Shown here: one piece after another, positions 29,058-39,317 of the stretch
Numbering within the stretch: the stretch's first letter is position 1
How the letters are laid out: every line of letters starts with the position of its first letter
NCBI GenBank assembly: GCA_030220185.1
Contig: JASPKZ010005710.1
Coordinates: forward strand, 868,001 to 932,000
Length of the DNA: 64,000 nucleotides
Origin: Diploptera punctata
Taxonomy: Eukaryota; Arthropoda; Insecta; Blattodea; Blaberidae
Reading direction: 5' to 3'
Translations under genes and position numbers: made by a program
The notes under the pieces: model-generated
What the model was told of the DNA's origin: nothing
The model's input: only the letters and a program-made list of their open reading frames with translations
Database searches by the model: none

Positions 29058-29525
29058 CATAGCATTGAACTAGATGGTCTTTATAGGAAATCAGAACAGT
29101 TAAATCTTGTAGACTGCGATGGGCAGGACATGTGGCACGAATGGGGAATGAAAGACGTGCATAGAAGCATATTGTAGGAAAACCAGAGGGAAAACGCCCA
29201 GTTGGTAGACCAAGAATGAGGTGGGAGAATAACATTAACTATGATTTGAGGGAAGTAGATTATACAGGGGATGATTGGAAATCATTAGCTCAGAATAGGG
29301 ACGTATGGAGAGCTTATGTCCGCGCGGCCATCAAACTACCTGAAACTATCCTGAGCTAATATTTTTCAATTATCCCCTGTATAATGTAATTCCCTCACAT
29401 CATAGGTAATCTTATTCTCCCATCTCATTCTTGGTTTACAAACTCGGCGTTTTCCTCTGGTTTTCCTACAAGAAACTTTCGATCCCCTCTTTCATTCCCC
29501 ATTCGTGCCATACGTCCTGCCCTAA
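29058..29525. mobile_element. Two LINE-A fragments in head-on inversion
   Basis: Plus-strand LINE-A 3' part (29058-29335) is followed directly by minus-strand LINE-A (29336-29525). The shared coding region forms an inverted repeat with almost no spacer. Neither has an intact frame. Confidence 0.8.
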
Positions 29526-29849
29526 AGCCAAAATTTAAAAGTATTTCTACCGGCCGCCATTTTTCGCAACGAATCTCTCCTCATATCATTTGTATAAAAA
29601 GCGTAAGATTGAGTTTGTTGATCAGTAAAATGGGTCATAAGAGTGGGGGTTAACTTGAAAGTTCGAACTTTTGAGGGAACATTTTCAATGGTCTAGTGGC
29701 AGTAATTTTTGTTTTATCGTAACGAAATTCAGTAATGAAGAAATAACAAACAAAACAAAATAACAAAATTTGAAAAAATCTGTATTGGCCTTATTTTCTG
29801 TTTCCTCAGAACGAAAATAATTAGGAACAATTTAATTAATAACAAAGAG
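29526..29849. other. No recognised feature
   Basis: AT-rich sequence without recognised elements. Confidence 0.4.
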
Positions 29850-29860
29850 TATATTACGAT

Positions 29861-30080
29861 TTTTAAACTGACCCAAACCATCTGGCGGCACTATGGCCCT
29901 GGGGTCGACTCAGCCTCTAACTGAAATGAGTACCAGACGCTTGTTCTGGGGTAAAGGCGGCCGTCACGCAGGGTTGACAACCCGGCTGACATAAAGTGCC
30001 GATTGTCTAGAAAAAGTGGGAGCCTTAACCTCCTACTACCCCAAGGGCCTCCTGAGGCCTGTTGTGGGATCACTTTACCT
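29861..30080 (+). mobile_element. SINE-F alone, 220 bp
   Basis: Runs from 'ttttaaactgacccaaacc' to 'gtgggatcactttacct', flanked by an 11-bp duplication TATATTACGAT (29850-29860 and 30081-30091). No tRNA-like head, and no SINE-D follows. It shows that SINE-F can insert by itself. Confidence 0.88.
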
Positions 30081-30101
30081 TATATTACGATGCGAGGTTG
30101 G

Positions 30102-30189
30102 GAAGTGGTTTTTACAGAATCGAGGAAAAATGTTTAAAAACCGAGCAATAGCGAGGTTTTTAATTTCCGAGATTCTGTAAAACACTTCA
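30102..30189. repeat. Imperfect palindrome, 88 bp
   Basis: Arms GAAGTG...TTACAGAATC and GATTCTGTAAAACACTTC, with an inner stem AAACC/GGTTT. No flanking duplication seen. Confidence 0.6.
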
Positions 30190-30665
30190 CAAACATGCGT
30201 TGTACATTATTTTTAGCGCGATGGTGTTTTCAAAATAATAAATAATAGTAAAATAATAACATCTTTGTTGGAAACATTTGCGTTCATTATAAACAATTGA
30301 CTAACGTTAACAGTGTAGGCAATGTTTGTTAGTTGAAACAACAGGAGGCCTTGAGAACAATTATCGATAACATGGCCGCAAGTACGTATTTATTGTTTTA
30401 TATTGTTTCAAATAAAGTTCAGTTCATTTAAAATGCAGTGATTTGTTTCGTATAATGTATATTAACACTACCTTTCGGATATTTTCTGTATGTACATTGT
30501 ACGTAGTATACATAGAGAGCAGTGGTTTTACTTCCCGCACGTGGGTGTAAATGTAATATTACAGTATAGTTATTTAGGTTGGCAACCCCGAAATGTAGAA
30601 ATTTGAACTTTCAATAATGGTCGCCATTGCTGGTAAGTACAACAAAACGCACTATCGCGCAAAAA
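30190..30665. other. No recognised feature
   Basis: AT-rich, no repeat family or gene recognised. Confidence 0.4.
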
Positions 30666-30667
30666 GT

Positions 30668-30786
30668 ATATCATCATCATTATGAACAAATTCGTTTTAG
30701 GCCATATGGCCTGTACGGTACACCTAGCGAAGATGGTCTTGATCTTTCCACCGATGTTTTGGTCTTCCTTGGTCCCTATGTCCAGT

Positions 30787-30787
<1 letters not shown>
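30668..30787 (-). mobile_element. LINE-D 3' fragment
   Basis: Reverse complement of the 3' end of the LINE-D copy at 26520-27240 ('cgttttaggccatatggcc', 'ccgatgttttggtcttcc'). Confidence 0.8.
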
Positions 30788-30846
<59 letters not shown>

Positions 30847-31182
30847 TCCTGGCGCGACAGGCCTACAAGGCCCTTAGCCTACCAACCGACTGCTGGCCTC
30901 ACATCCACATGTGTCAATCACAGAGGTAGATGATAATCAGCCAGTGTAGGGGTGACATGTTGTCAGCATGTCGAGTCCCCCAGCCGTTATAGCTGGTTTT
31001 ATCAACCTGGAGCCGCTACTTATTGTAGCTACCCAAATGCATCACGATGCTGGGTGGGCACCGGTACCATACTGGCCGAAATACCGTGAGAAAATTTCTT
31101 CCCCCATGGAGACTCGAACCAGCGCAAGTCCCGTAGCTCTGCGCCAAGGCTTCCTGCCTTAACCGCTCAGCTATGGCGCGGG
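30788..31182 (-). mobile_element. (TA)n then SINE-D, full length
   Basis: A TA microsatellite (30792-30844) touches the 3' end of a complete minus-strand SINE-D (30845-31182) with head 'cgccatagctgagcggttaa'. Confidence 0.88.
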
Positions 31183-31199
31183 ACGTGTATACATATATA

Positions 31200-31734
31200 T
31201 ATTCTGTAAACCTGCAAAATTAAACCATAAATTGGACTTGTTGTGGAATTTATTTACGCAGTAACTGTAAGTTGGGCTTCTTTATGTTTATTTCGTGTTG
31301 ATGGTAAATAGACATATATCAAGCAGGAAATGTGATTTTTTGCTGAGAAGTAGATACACTTTTAACAATCTTGCTGTTCCAACCTTTTGAAATTGAACTT
31401 TTCTGATGTGATATTCATTAAATTATTTTTTTGCTGTCGTCAAAGAACCACAGAAACGCCATTCTTATTAAAATTGCATTCTAACAACCAATATCCAGAC
31501 AATGCATGTTGTTGATTGGTATATCGATGTTGAAGTGGTCGATTGTATCTGCAATTTTCATGTTTTTGAAGAACAAAAAACATCTTGTGGTTAACAACGT
31601 TTGGTTGTTACAGAAAAGAATGAAAGTAATTTCATCTCGTCTTGCGTTGAAACTGGCGAATTCAAACCCGGCTGGGATAGATGGATTTTTTAAAGATTTT
31701 CAATGTGAGTATGACTTTACTGAGAAAAAAAAAT
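31200..31734. other. No recognised feature
   Basis: A 76-codon frame at 31506-31736 has no recognisable motif. No repeats matched. Confidence 0.4.
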
Positions 31735-31991
31735 AAGCCCGAGCTTCGTGTCGTAGTTTTCTTTTTATCGGTCCTTTGGTATCCTGCTATTTGCTCTCAA
31801 CATCTTCATTTCAGCAGCCTTTATTTGTTTACTATCTGCCTTTGTTAAGTCCAGGTTTCACATCCATAGATAAGAGATAGAACTGCCAATACTTTGTAAA
31901 ATTTTAAAATAGTTTCTTTTTTTTAGTTTTATTCAATAAAGCACGTTTAATTGTGCCACATAGATAATTGAATCGTTGTATTTTAGTGTGT
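31735..31991 (-). mobile_element. LINE RT thumb fragment
   Basis: Minus-strand DNA encodes, in broken frames, 'LIYGCETWT' and upstream thumb sequence typical of the LINE groups here. It may be the host of the adjacent PLE. Confidence 0.55.
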
Positions 31992-32081
31992 GTATCTACA
32001 TTTCTGTCATTGTAATATAATGTACGGTTAAAAACTATAATATAGTTACCTTGTAGGTCCGTCTCCTCAACTTAAGTTCTT

Positions 32082-32591
32082 TTAAAACTCTGTAGGCCTT
32101 TCGGGACTAGTCCCATCATCAGCAGAATGCATTAGGTCCGTTCTTGTTGACCCTTGTTGAAGCACTGACTTGGTTGTGAGAATTTTGTACAGAGGATTGT
32201 GTGGATTAGGTGTGTATTCATTGAGAATCAGGTTGTTGTTGATTTCTCTTAGGATTGCGATTTCCTCCAGTATATTTATTCTCGTTGGAATGTTTTCTGT
32301 ATGTACTATTGTGAGGGTGTTATCGATGTTATGCATATGGTGTCCAGCTTGAATTACATGTTTTGCGTAACTTGATTTTCCTCCATTGTAAATGAAATCT
32401 CTGAAATGTTCCTTGAATCTAATGTTGAAGCTTCTGTTAGTTTTCCCAATGTAGAATTTATTGCAGTCTGTACATGTTAATTTGTAGATGCCTTTATTGT
32501 CGAATTCATCTATTTTTTCGATGTTGTTGTTTATTAAATTGTTTAATTTGTTGTCAGTTCTGTAGGATATATTAATATTCTTATCGAGCTT
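32082..32591 (-). pseudogene. PLE GIY-YIG endonuclease domain, open frame
   Basis: 170 codons without a stop. Upstream linker 'KLDKNINISYRTDNKLNNLI'. The nuclease core is 'KGIYKLTCTDCNKFYIGKTN', with G-I-Y, a CTDC pair and Y-I-G. It is followed by 'RFKEHFRDFIYNGGKSSYAK' and 'HVIQAGHH', then 'ILEEIAILREINNN', ending 'SADDGTSPERPTEF'. The order matches PLE nucleases, in which a GIY-YIG domain follows the RT. The element start is truncated, so no initiator Met is assigned. It differs from the 9848-10150 copy and is a second PLE lineage. Confidence 0.87.
32088..32127 (-). ncRNA. Hammerhead-ribozyme-like motif in the PLE ORF tail
   Basis: Minus strand: helix I TTCTG (32127-32123) with CAGAG (32092-32088), five pairs including one G-U; core CTGATGA (32122-32116); one extra T; helix II GGGA/TCCC closed by CTAG (32114-32103); GAAA (32102-32099); palindromic AGGCCT; A as H17 at 32093. 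All invariant core residues are present. The motif overlaps codons for 'SADDGTSPERPTE'. Confidence 0.6.
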
Positions 32592-32639
32592 TTTTAGTGT
32601 GTAGGCCTACCTTAGTTGCTCACTAGGTGTCTCACTGAG

Positions 32640-33165
32640 GTGATATTCCGACCTTATATCACTCATTGATATCTGGGGATAAATAATCATCATCTTAAGG
32701 CACAATAACTTCAAAATTGAAAGTTTTGGCCTTCTCAACACTCCTCCTCCATACCAATCTGTCTCTTGCCATATTAAAATTAGTCACTTTCAGTTTCTTT
32801 AGATCGTTCATTGTGTCATCCTCCCATCTGATCTTCGGTCTTCCAATAGCCCTGCCTCCTATAGGTTTCCATTTGTAGAGTGTTTTGACCAGCCTCTGAT
32901 CATCCATTCTTATCAAATGCCCAAGCCAACCAATTCTGAGAGATCTTATATGGTTTACTATGTTCTGATTTTTGATTAATTTGTTTAGTCCTTTATTTGT
33001 TTTGATTCTCCAACAGTTATCATTTCCTCTAATTGGTCCAAATATCCTTCTTAAATTTTTTCTTTCGAAAATTAGTAATTTCTGTTTTATTGTTTCTTTT
33101 AGGACCCATATGTAACTACTGGTCTAATGAGTGTTTTGTATAACCTTATTTTTGCAGTTTTTTTA
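32640..33165 (-). pseudogene. LINE-E reverse transcriptase C-terminus
   Basis: Minus frame 32695-32916 gives 'IRMDDQRLVKTLYKWKPIGG', 'GRPKIRWEDDTMNDLKKLKV' and 'RDRLVWRRSVEKAK', then stop. Upstream DNA to 33165 encodes broken thumb sequence. The 3' end carries the ATGATGATTATT-type tail. Same family as 25154-25537. Confidence 0.8.
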
Positions 33166-33179
33166 TATTAATTTGCTTT

Positions 33180-34029
33180 TAAATAAGGTTCTATTTGCAA
33201 AACAAGGTTAACTAAATTAACATGGTCAAACACTGCCATTAGGAAGCGCCCTAATCCCCACACAGAGAAGAACGGGGTATACAGATAGATTGAGATGCAA
33301 TATATTGGCTGTGTTATTAGTACAGTTCCTAAACGCCTAAAGAAACTACCAAACAAGTTATGAAATGGTTGTAAAATCTATAAGACCATTAAAACAGCAA
33401 AGCTAAATACTTCATCGCAGACAGTTTCTTGTTCATCTTGCAATGCGGTGTGAAAAACATGCTAAGCTGTTTGAAAAACTGAAATACCGCTTTGGTTCAA
33501 ATACGTAATCACTAGAATCCGGATGTTAGGCACTTAAAAAATTCAAAATAGGCAGGCAAAAAGGCACTAAAAATCATTAATATAGGCACTAAAAATTCAA
33601 AATAGGCTCTTACAAAAAATGAACTACAACATAAATTTTTACAGCTTTACGTAAAGAATATAAACATAGGCCCCTATGCTATCAGTAGCATACTAAGATA
33701 TCAGAGATGATTTTGGAACTTGTTTTACCTTTTTACAAAGAGCATACTTATGTTCTGCAGTGTGTATGCAATGTGAAACATGACATTTCCTCGCCCAATT
33801 CACTGAAAACATCTATCTGCTAGGTTAATGGCTTATTGTCATCCTTATTTTAAAATATTCTAACATAATTCATAAAGAGAACACTTATAAATTTCTATCC
33901 AGTGACATGTGTCATGAAGTTTGTCCATTTCAATTGATTTCATTGAAAAACTAAGTTAATTTCTAGAAAAATAGCAAATAGGCATTTATAGCATTGTAAG
34001 CTGAAATAGGTATTTATAGGTAAAATGAA
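33180..34029. other. Mostly unrecognised; short internal repeats
   Basis: At 33229-33285 there is a piece similar to the host repeat near 22795-22850. At 33530-33610 the phrase 'aaaattcaaaatagg' is repeated locally. Nothing else is recognised. Confidence 0.4.
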
Positions 34030-34513
34030 CTTCGGGCAGAATTACTATGGATGGATGGATATATATACCCATCCATAGTAATTCTACCCGAGGGCAGATC
34101 TTTCACTGCAATCATAGCATTTTCATGCTATGCTTTGCAGCTTTACTAGGGAATTATAGGTCGGGGCATTTTTTCTGGGCGAGGTTTTTATCAAGGTTTC
34201 CTCACCTGTAAGACAAATGTCAGGAAAACTTTAAGGCCCAAACGGACCCCGAAATCATATGGCCATCATCATCATCATCCTTCTCATTCTCATTATCATC
34301 ATCCTTCACCGGTGTGGAAAGCAACGGGAAGCTACCACACCTATAATTCCCTAGTAAAGCTGCAAAGCATAGCATCCATCCATAGTTATTCTGCCCGAGG
34401 GCAGATCTTCCACTGCAATCATAGCATTTCCATGCTATGCTTTGCAGCTTTACTAGGTAATTATAGGTGTGGTAGATTCCCGTTGCTTTCCACACCGGTG
34501 AAGGATGATGATA
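34030..34513. mobile_element. Mosaic of four SINE-B pieces in alternating orientation
   Basis: Order: plus tail (34031-34062), minus 3' piece (34071-34165), plus body and 3' piece (34166-34373), minus 3' piece (34374-34513). The last two create an inverted repeat with arms near 68 bp (34307-34373 and 34434-34502). Confidence 0.85.
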
Positions 34514-34769
34514 TATATTAGGATGATCCTAATTTAGAGGGGTGGGATTAAGATGTCTAATTTCAACACGCACCCTTCATTTTTGTTTTCTTTTGGCTCA
34601 ATAATCTTAACTTCAGATTTAAAAATATGAACCTATATCACATCCAAGAAAAATAATGTAAAACATTCTTATAAAAATGATTCTTGCATACTCAGCAAAA
34701 AAAAAAAAAAATGTCCCTTCTTCTATATTCAATATTTGACAGTTATTAGAATTATTGCAATAAATCAAC

Positions 34770-35238
34770 TTATATTATATGGGTGCGAAACATGGACTCT
34801 TACTTTAAGGGAGGAAAGGAGATTACGAGTATTTGAGAATAAAGTACTTAGGAAAATTTTTGGACCAAAGAGAGATGAACAGACAGGTGAATGGAGAAGA
34901 CTACATAACAGTGAACTACATGATCTTTATAGGAAGCCAGATATAATAAGAACAGTTAAGTCTCGTAGACTGCGATGGGCAGGACATGTTGCGCGTATGG
35001 GGAATGAAAGACTTGCATGGAAGCTTCTTGTAGGAAAGCCAGAGGGAAAACGCCCAGTTGGTAGACCAAGAATGAGGTGGGAGAACAACATTAACTATGA
35101 TTTGAGGGAAGTAGATTATACAAGGAATGATTGAAAAGCATTAGCTCAGGATAGGGATGTATGGAGAGCTTATGTCCGCGCGTCCATGAACCTTCGGGTT
35201 CGATAGTGCCAGTGAGTAAGTAAGTAAGTAAGTAAGTA
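34770..35238 (+). mobile_element. LINE-A, 469 bp, well preserved
   Basis: Perfect 12-bp duplication CAATAAATCAAC (34758-34769 and 35239-35250). The frame to 35134 covers 'YGCETWTLTLREERRLRVFE' through 'GRPRMRWENNINYDLREVDY' with a late stop. It ends with five GTAA units. Confidence 0.93.
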
Positions 35239-35259
35239 CAATAAATCAACATTAACCCC

Positions 35260-35678
35260 AGTCGGACTGGACCTAAATTTATAAATATTAAAAAAATACT
35301 TAGAGCAAGAGTACTTTTTTATTTATTTGTCTGTTCTCTTCAACAAGAGAAATAAATCAATAAAAATCTTCAAATACAGCTGTTTTGATTAAATTACAAA
35401 CGTTGGATTGAGACCGTAATGGACCACTAGGTCTATCACATGAAAGGAAGAAGAAGAAGAATTGTTAATATAATAGATCATTAACATTACATAATAACAT
35501 GACGTGTTATAGGGGCATGGGTTCCTCATCTTAAATTTCAACAAAATTATACGAGTATTTAAATTATTTCTTACAAAAAAAGTTGTGCGGAATATAATAC
35601 GAAAAGACGAAAATAAGCTGAAAAATGTACGCAATTCCTGATTGACAAACTTTTTTTTAATGTTAAATAATATACTGA
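35260..35678. other. No recognised feature
   Basis: AT-rich, includes a short GAA run (35450-35460). Confidence 0.4.
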
Positions 35679-35862
35679 CCAGCCTCGTGGATTAGTGGTT
35701 AGCGTTTCTGACTACATTTCATGAGGTCCCAAGCTCGATTCCCGGTCAGACCATAGCAATTTTTCCTTAAAGGAAATTATCTTGTGGTTGCCCATGGTCT
35801 GGAATTTAGGTTAAGAACTCTCCTTGCGCTTATTATCATTTATCACCCATCTTATCATCGGG

Positions 35863-36204
35863 ATCCACCGCTGTGGTCTCGAGGTAGCGTGCTGCCTTGT
35901 CACGCAGCGGGCCCGGGTTCGATCCCCGGTCGGGGCAGTTTTTCTGGGTGAGATTTTTATCGGGGTTTTTCCTCACCTGTAAGACAAATGTCAGGAAAAC
36001 TTTAAGGCCCAAACGGTCCCCGAAATCAATATGGCTATCATCATCATCCTTATCATTACCATCTTCATCATTTCCCTTCATCGGTGTGGAAAGCAACGGG
36101 AAGCTTTCACACCTAGAATTCCCTAGTAAAGCTGCAAGCATAGCATGAAAATGCTATGATTGCAGTGAAGGACCTGCCTTCGGGCAGAATTACTATGGAT
36201 GGAT
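35863..36204 (+). mobile_element. SINE-B, full length, first of two
   Basis: Complete head (B box GGTTCGATCCC), body and tail. Flanked by ATCATCGGG on each side; starts 'atccaccgctg'. Confidence 0.93.
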
Positions 36205-36213
36205 ATCATCGGG

Positions 36214-36523
36214 ATCCACCGCTGAGGTCTCGAGATAGCGTGCTGCCTCGTCACGCAGGTTCGATTCCCGGTCGGTCAGGCTCCTGGGTGATGTTTTTTC
36301 GGAGTTTTTCCTCTCCTGTAAGAAAATGTCAGGAAGCTTAGGGGCCAACGGTCCCTGAAAATCATCCGGCCATCATCATCATCATCATCCTTCACAAGTG
36401 TTGAAAGCAAGGAGAAGCTACCACACATATAATTCCCTAATAAAGCTGCAAAGCATATCATGAAAATGCTATGATTGCAGTGAAAGACTTGTCCTCGTGG
36501 GGAAGAACTCTATAGAATAGAAT
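36214..36523 (+). mobile_element. SINE-B, second of two
   Basis: A different SINE-B subtype ('caggctcctgggtga' body) with a shortened head, bounded by the second and third ATCATCGGG copies. Diverged from the first, so it is a separate insertion rather than a duplication. Confidence 0.88.
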
Positions 36524-36614
36524 ATCATCGGGGTAACTTACTCCGCCTTCCAGGTGCCCCAACCTAAGAAATGGATTACAATTCTGCCAAAGCCAGGGGA
36601 GAAAGACAATCTGG

Positions 36615-37265
36615 TGGCATTTGACAAAAAAATAATATTATATAGCTTTTTTTTTTGTTAATGTCATTGATTTGACATTGTAGGCTTAATGCATGAATAT
36701 GCCACGGTAATAAATAACCTATCCATCCATATGTACGTGTATCCATTACAGTTTTATACTATAGCCTACATGAAATGCATTTTACTTACTGTCACTAGAA
36801 GTGGATCGACTAGGTCTGCCCTTTCAAGGTTCTGAGCCTCTGGGGAAAGAAAAATAAAAGCTGGCGCCTTGGTCCCACCCTCAGTGTCGCCTGTATAATT
36901 GCTGTTAAATACACATCAACATGCCGAAGGAAGTTCAGTTCTGCTTGGGTAGGTTTTGTATTCTACCCTCGTAAAATATTAACGGCTTAACCAAACCTCT
37001 TCTTTCTGCTTACATTACCACTTCAATTGTTTGTAGAATATTGCGTTTCTTATTTGGACGGGTTAAATACACAGTGATGTAACTATGTACTTTTTTAGTA
37101 ATTAACATATTCAATGGACACTGTAATAAATTTGGGAACAAAAATGTACTGTAATGTTATGATTTTAAGAGGTCGCTTGAAATTGTATTCCTAAAATGGT
37201 TCAATTTTTCTGCTGACGAAATGCTTACTTTAAACTATACAGGATATACCATTTAAGATAAAAGT
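36615..37265. other. No recognised feature
   Basis: No repeat or gene assigned. A short ATG-led open stretch at 36921-36950 followed by GTAGGT was considered and not called. Confidence 0.35.
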
Positions 37266-37267
37266 AA

Positions 37268-37712
37268 CTAACTCCCAGGCAATATTGAACCCATAGGTTC
37301 ATGGCCGCGCGGACATAAGCTTCCATAAATCCCTTTCCTGAACTACAGTTTCCCAATTATCCCCTGTACAATATACTTCCCTCAAATCTAGGTTAATGTT
37401 ATTCTTATTCTTGGCCTATCTACTGGGCGCTTTCCCTGTGGAAACCTATAAGGGGGTTTTCATGCTCCTATTGCATTCCCCATTCGTGCCACATGTCATT
37501 CCCATCGCAGTCCACGAGACTTAACTGTTCTTATTATATCTGGCTTCCCATAAAGACTCGCTGATATGTAGTCTTCTCCATTTACATGTCTGTTCGTCCA
37601 TCTTTTGTCCAAAAATTTCTCTAAGAACTTTATTCTCAAACAATCTTAATATTTTCTCCTCCCTTAAAATAAGAATCCATGTTTCGCTACTAATGTAACT
37701 GGTAGAATAAGA
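37268..37712 (-). mobile_element. LINE-A 3' part
   Basis: Minus-strand LINE-A from the tail complement at 37268 through the 'SRGLRWE'-like and 'KVLREIF' regions. Frames are broken. It ends at a TA/GA microsatellite. Confidence 0.85.
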
Positions 37713-37713
37713 G

Positions 37714-37796
<83 letters not shown>
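37714..37796. repeat. (TA)n-(GA)n compound microsatellite
   Basis: About 43 bp of TA followed by about 38 bp of GA, running directly into a truncated tRNA-like unit. Confidence 0.95.
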
Positions 37797-37801
<5 letters not shown>

Positions 37802-38180
37802 GTTCGAATCCCGTCCAGGCATTTATTTTTCTTATCATACCATATTAAGCTTGCATTGCTCAATGTTAAAGATTTAATTATAACATCGATAAAGCGTCAC
37901 TGCTATAAAGTAAAATAAATATTCTCTTTAATTTGCTTACTTGATATAGTCAGCTACTAGATGGCAGTGAAGACAGTGTTCTCGCGACATCTAGTAATAA
38001 TGGAGAGTATAATACATATATAAGAAAAATAAGTGTTTGAATTGGATTCGCCTGGTAGTGTAATGGATATCACGCTGAGGTACAGACTCAGAGATCCGTG
38101 TTCGAATCCCGTCCAGGCATTTATTTTTCTTATCATACCATATTAAGCTTGCATTGCTCAATATTAAATATTTAATTATA
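37796..38180 (+). repeat. Second 298-bp tRNA-like tandem array
   Basis: A truncated tRNA-like 3' half (to 37821) is followed by the spacer and a full unit whose tRNA-like block ends at 38119, a period of exactly 298 bp. Sequence is nearly identical to 228-945, 37 kb away. It ends at an AT microsatellite (38184-38206). Confidence 0.85.
38050..38119 (+). tRNA. tRNA-like sequence, one B-box change
   Basis: Same block as 851-920; A box intact, B box TGTTCGAATCC (one change). Anticodon position reads ACA. Confidence 0.5.
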
Positions 38181-38299
38181 ACATATATATATATATATAT
38201 ATATATTTATTCAGTTTAATGATTTTATGAGTGAAGTTGGGACGAATGCATAATTAGCATACATATCCGGAATTAAGTCTACGTTATAAATTGAGTTTA

Positions 38300-38775
38300 T
38301 TATTTTCTGCGGATCTTTGGCAAAATAATTACGGAAGAGGCTAGTGAAGTGCTATGGGTGGAGTGTAGCATTGTATGATGCAGATACTTGGACATTACGA
38401 CGGAATGAGTAAAAGCGACTGGAAGCTTTTGAGATGTAGATATGGAGAAGGATGGAACATATAAAATGGACAGACAAAATAAAAAAATAAAGATGTGCTG
38501 GACAGAGTGGATGAAGGAAGAACAATGCTGGAACTCATAAAGAAGAGGGAAATAAGTTGGATTGGCCACTGGCTAAGAAGAAACTGCCTGCTGAGACGGA
38601 TGCCCTAGGAATGGTCAGCGGAAAGAAAGTTAGAGGCAGAAAAAGACATCAGATGATAGACAATATTAAAATACATCGTTTGTGTGCGGATACAAAAAGG
38701 AAAGCTGAGTTAAGGAAAGAATGTAGAATGCTGAGTTTGCAGTGAAAGACTTGTTCTTGGGCAGAACATTATGTA
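38300..38775 (+). pseudogene. LINE-H reverse transcriptase C-terminus
   Basis: Broken plus-strand frames give 'ALYDADTWTLRRNE', 'KRLEAFEM', then frame 38557-38745 'KKVRGRKRHQMIDNIKIHRL' ending 'ECRMLSLQ' and stop. The 3' untranslated end ('gcagtgaaagacttgttctt') resembles the SINE-B 3' end, so the SINE may share its tail with this LINE. Confidence 0.7.
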
Positions 38776-38779
38776 TATG

Positions 38780-39175
38780 TATATAATCTTTCTTTTTTTT
38801 TCTGAATTTCCATTTGATTTTAAATTGTTCTACACTTCAAATTATTTTATATACTTTTTGTTTTCTAGAATTTGGCATAGATTCAGATTATGTAACCAAA
38901 CGTAATGTAAAGTCAATGCTGTGCATTTAGATAATAAATCCTATGCACTATCTTATCAATGTTTTGAATAAAAGCTTCTGTATTTTAAACATTCAGATTT
39001 TAATCTGCCGTCAGCCAATGATTTCTGTGCGAACTCTCCAGTTAATCGAATTCACGAGATGTAGAAAAACATCTGGCAAACACATGTTGAGTAAAGAAAC
39101 AGATTTCTGAAGATCCTTTTGTCTGACGTTGATGTAAGCTAAAAAAAACTACCGTAGTAAAAAAAATCTCGTCAG

Positions 39176-39178
<3 letters not shown>
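38780..39178. other. No recognised feature
   Basis: AT-rich; nothing assigned. Confidence 0.4.

Positions 39179-39270
<92 letters not shown>
39179..39270. repeat. (GA)n microsatellite, about 90 bp
   Basis: Perfect GA dinucleotides. Confidence 0.97.
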
Positions 39271-39271
<1 letters not shown>

Positions 39272-39317
39272 ATTTAAGCTATAAGACAGTAAAGAAGAAT
39301 TTCATTCACACTTTGTC

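Larger units (their letters stand above)
31992..32591 (-). mobile_element. Penelope-like element, 5'-truncated, with GIY-YIG ORF and ribozyme motif
   Basis: About 600 bp on the minus strand, possibly bounded by an 11-bp direct repeat TTTTAGTGTGT (31981-31991 and 32592-32602). It contains an open frame for the PLE C-terminal region (32082-32591). The last codons of that frame form a hammerhead-like motif (32088-32127). The RT domain is absent. Confidence 0.8.
35681..36614 (+). mobile_element. SINE-C split by two SINE-B insertions
   Basis: SINE-C head (35681-35755: 'cctcgtggattagtggttag' and 'gctcgattcccgg') and body run to 35862. The tail resumes at 36524 with 'ggtaacttactccgccttcc' and 'gccccaacctaagaa'. 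A second, truncated SINE-C at 59776-59919 confirms continuity. The direct repeat ATCATCGGG occurs three times (35854-35862, 36205-36213, 36524-36532). Confidence 0.85.

Noticed and set aside
30615..30645. ATG followed by GTAAGT, resembling a start exon
   Set aside because: A handful of codons with no supporting conservation.
33480..33540. Possible BED-finger fragment of a hAT on the minus strand
   Set aside because: Only a short His/Thr-containing stretch without the Cys pair; too weak to call.
34074..34500. Bidirectional protein-coding frames with poly-Asp
   Set aside because: The Asp runs are translations of the CATCAT stretch in SINE-B.
35863..36523. LTR retrotransposon with direct repeats
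   Set aside because: The two similar segments are different SINE-B subtypes with Pol III-type heads and short target duplications; no LTR termini or gag/pol.
36921..36955. Possible first coding exon (ATG then GTAGGT donor)
   Set aside because: About ten codons, no family match, and such ATG-GT combinations are common by chance.
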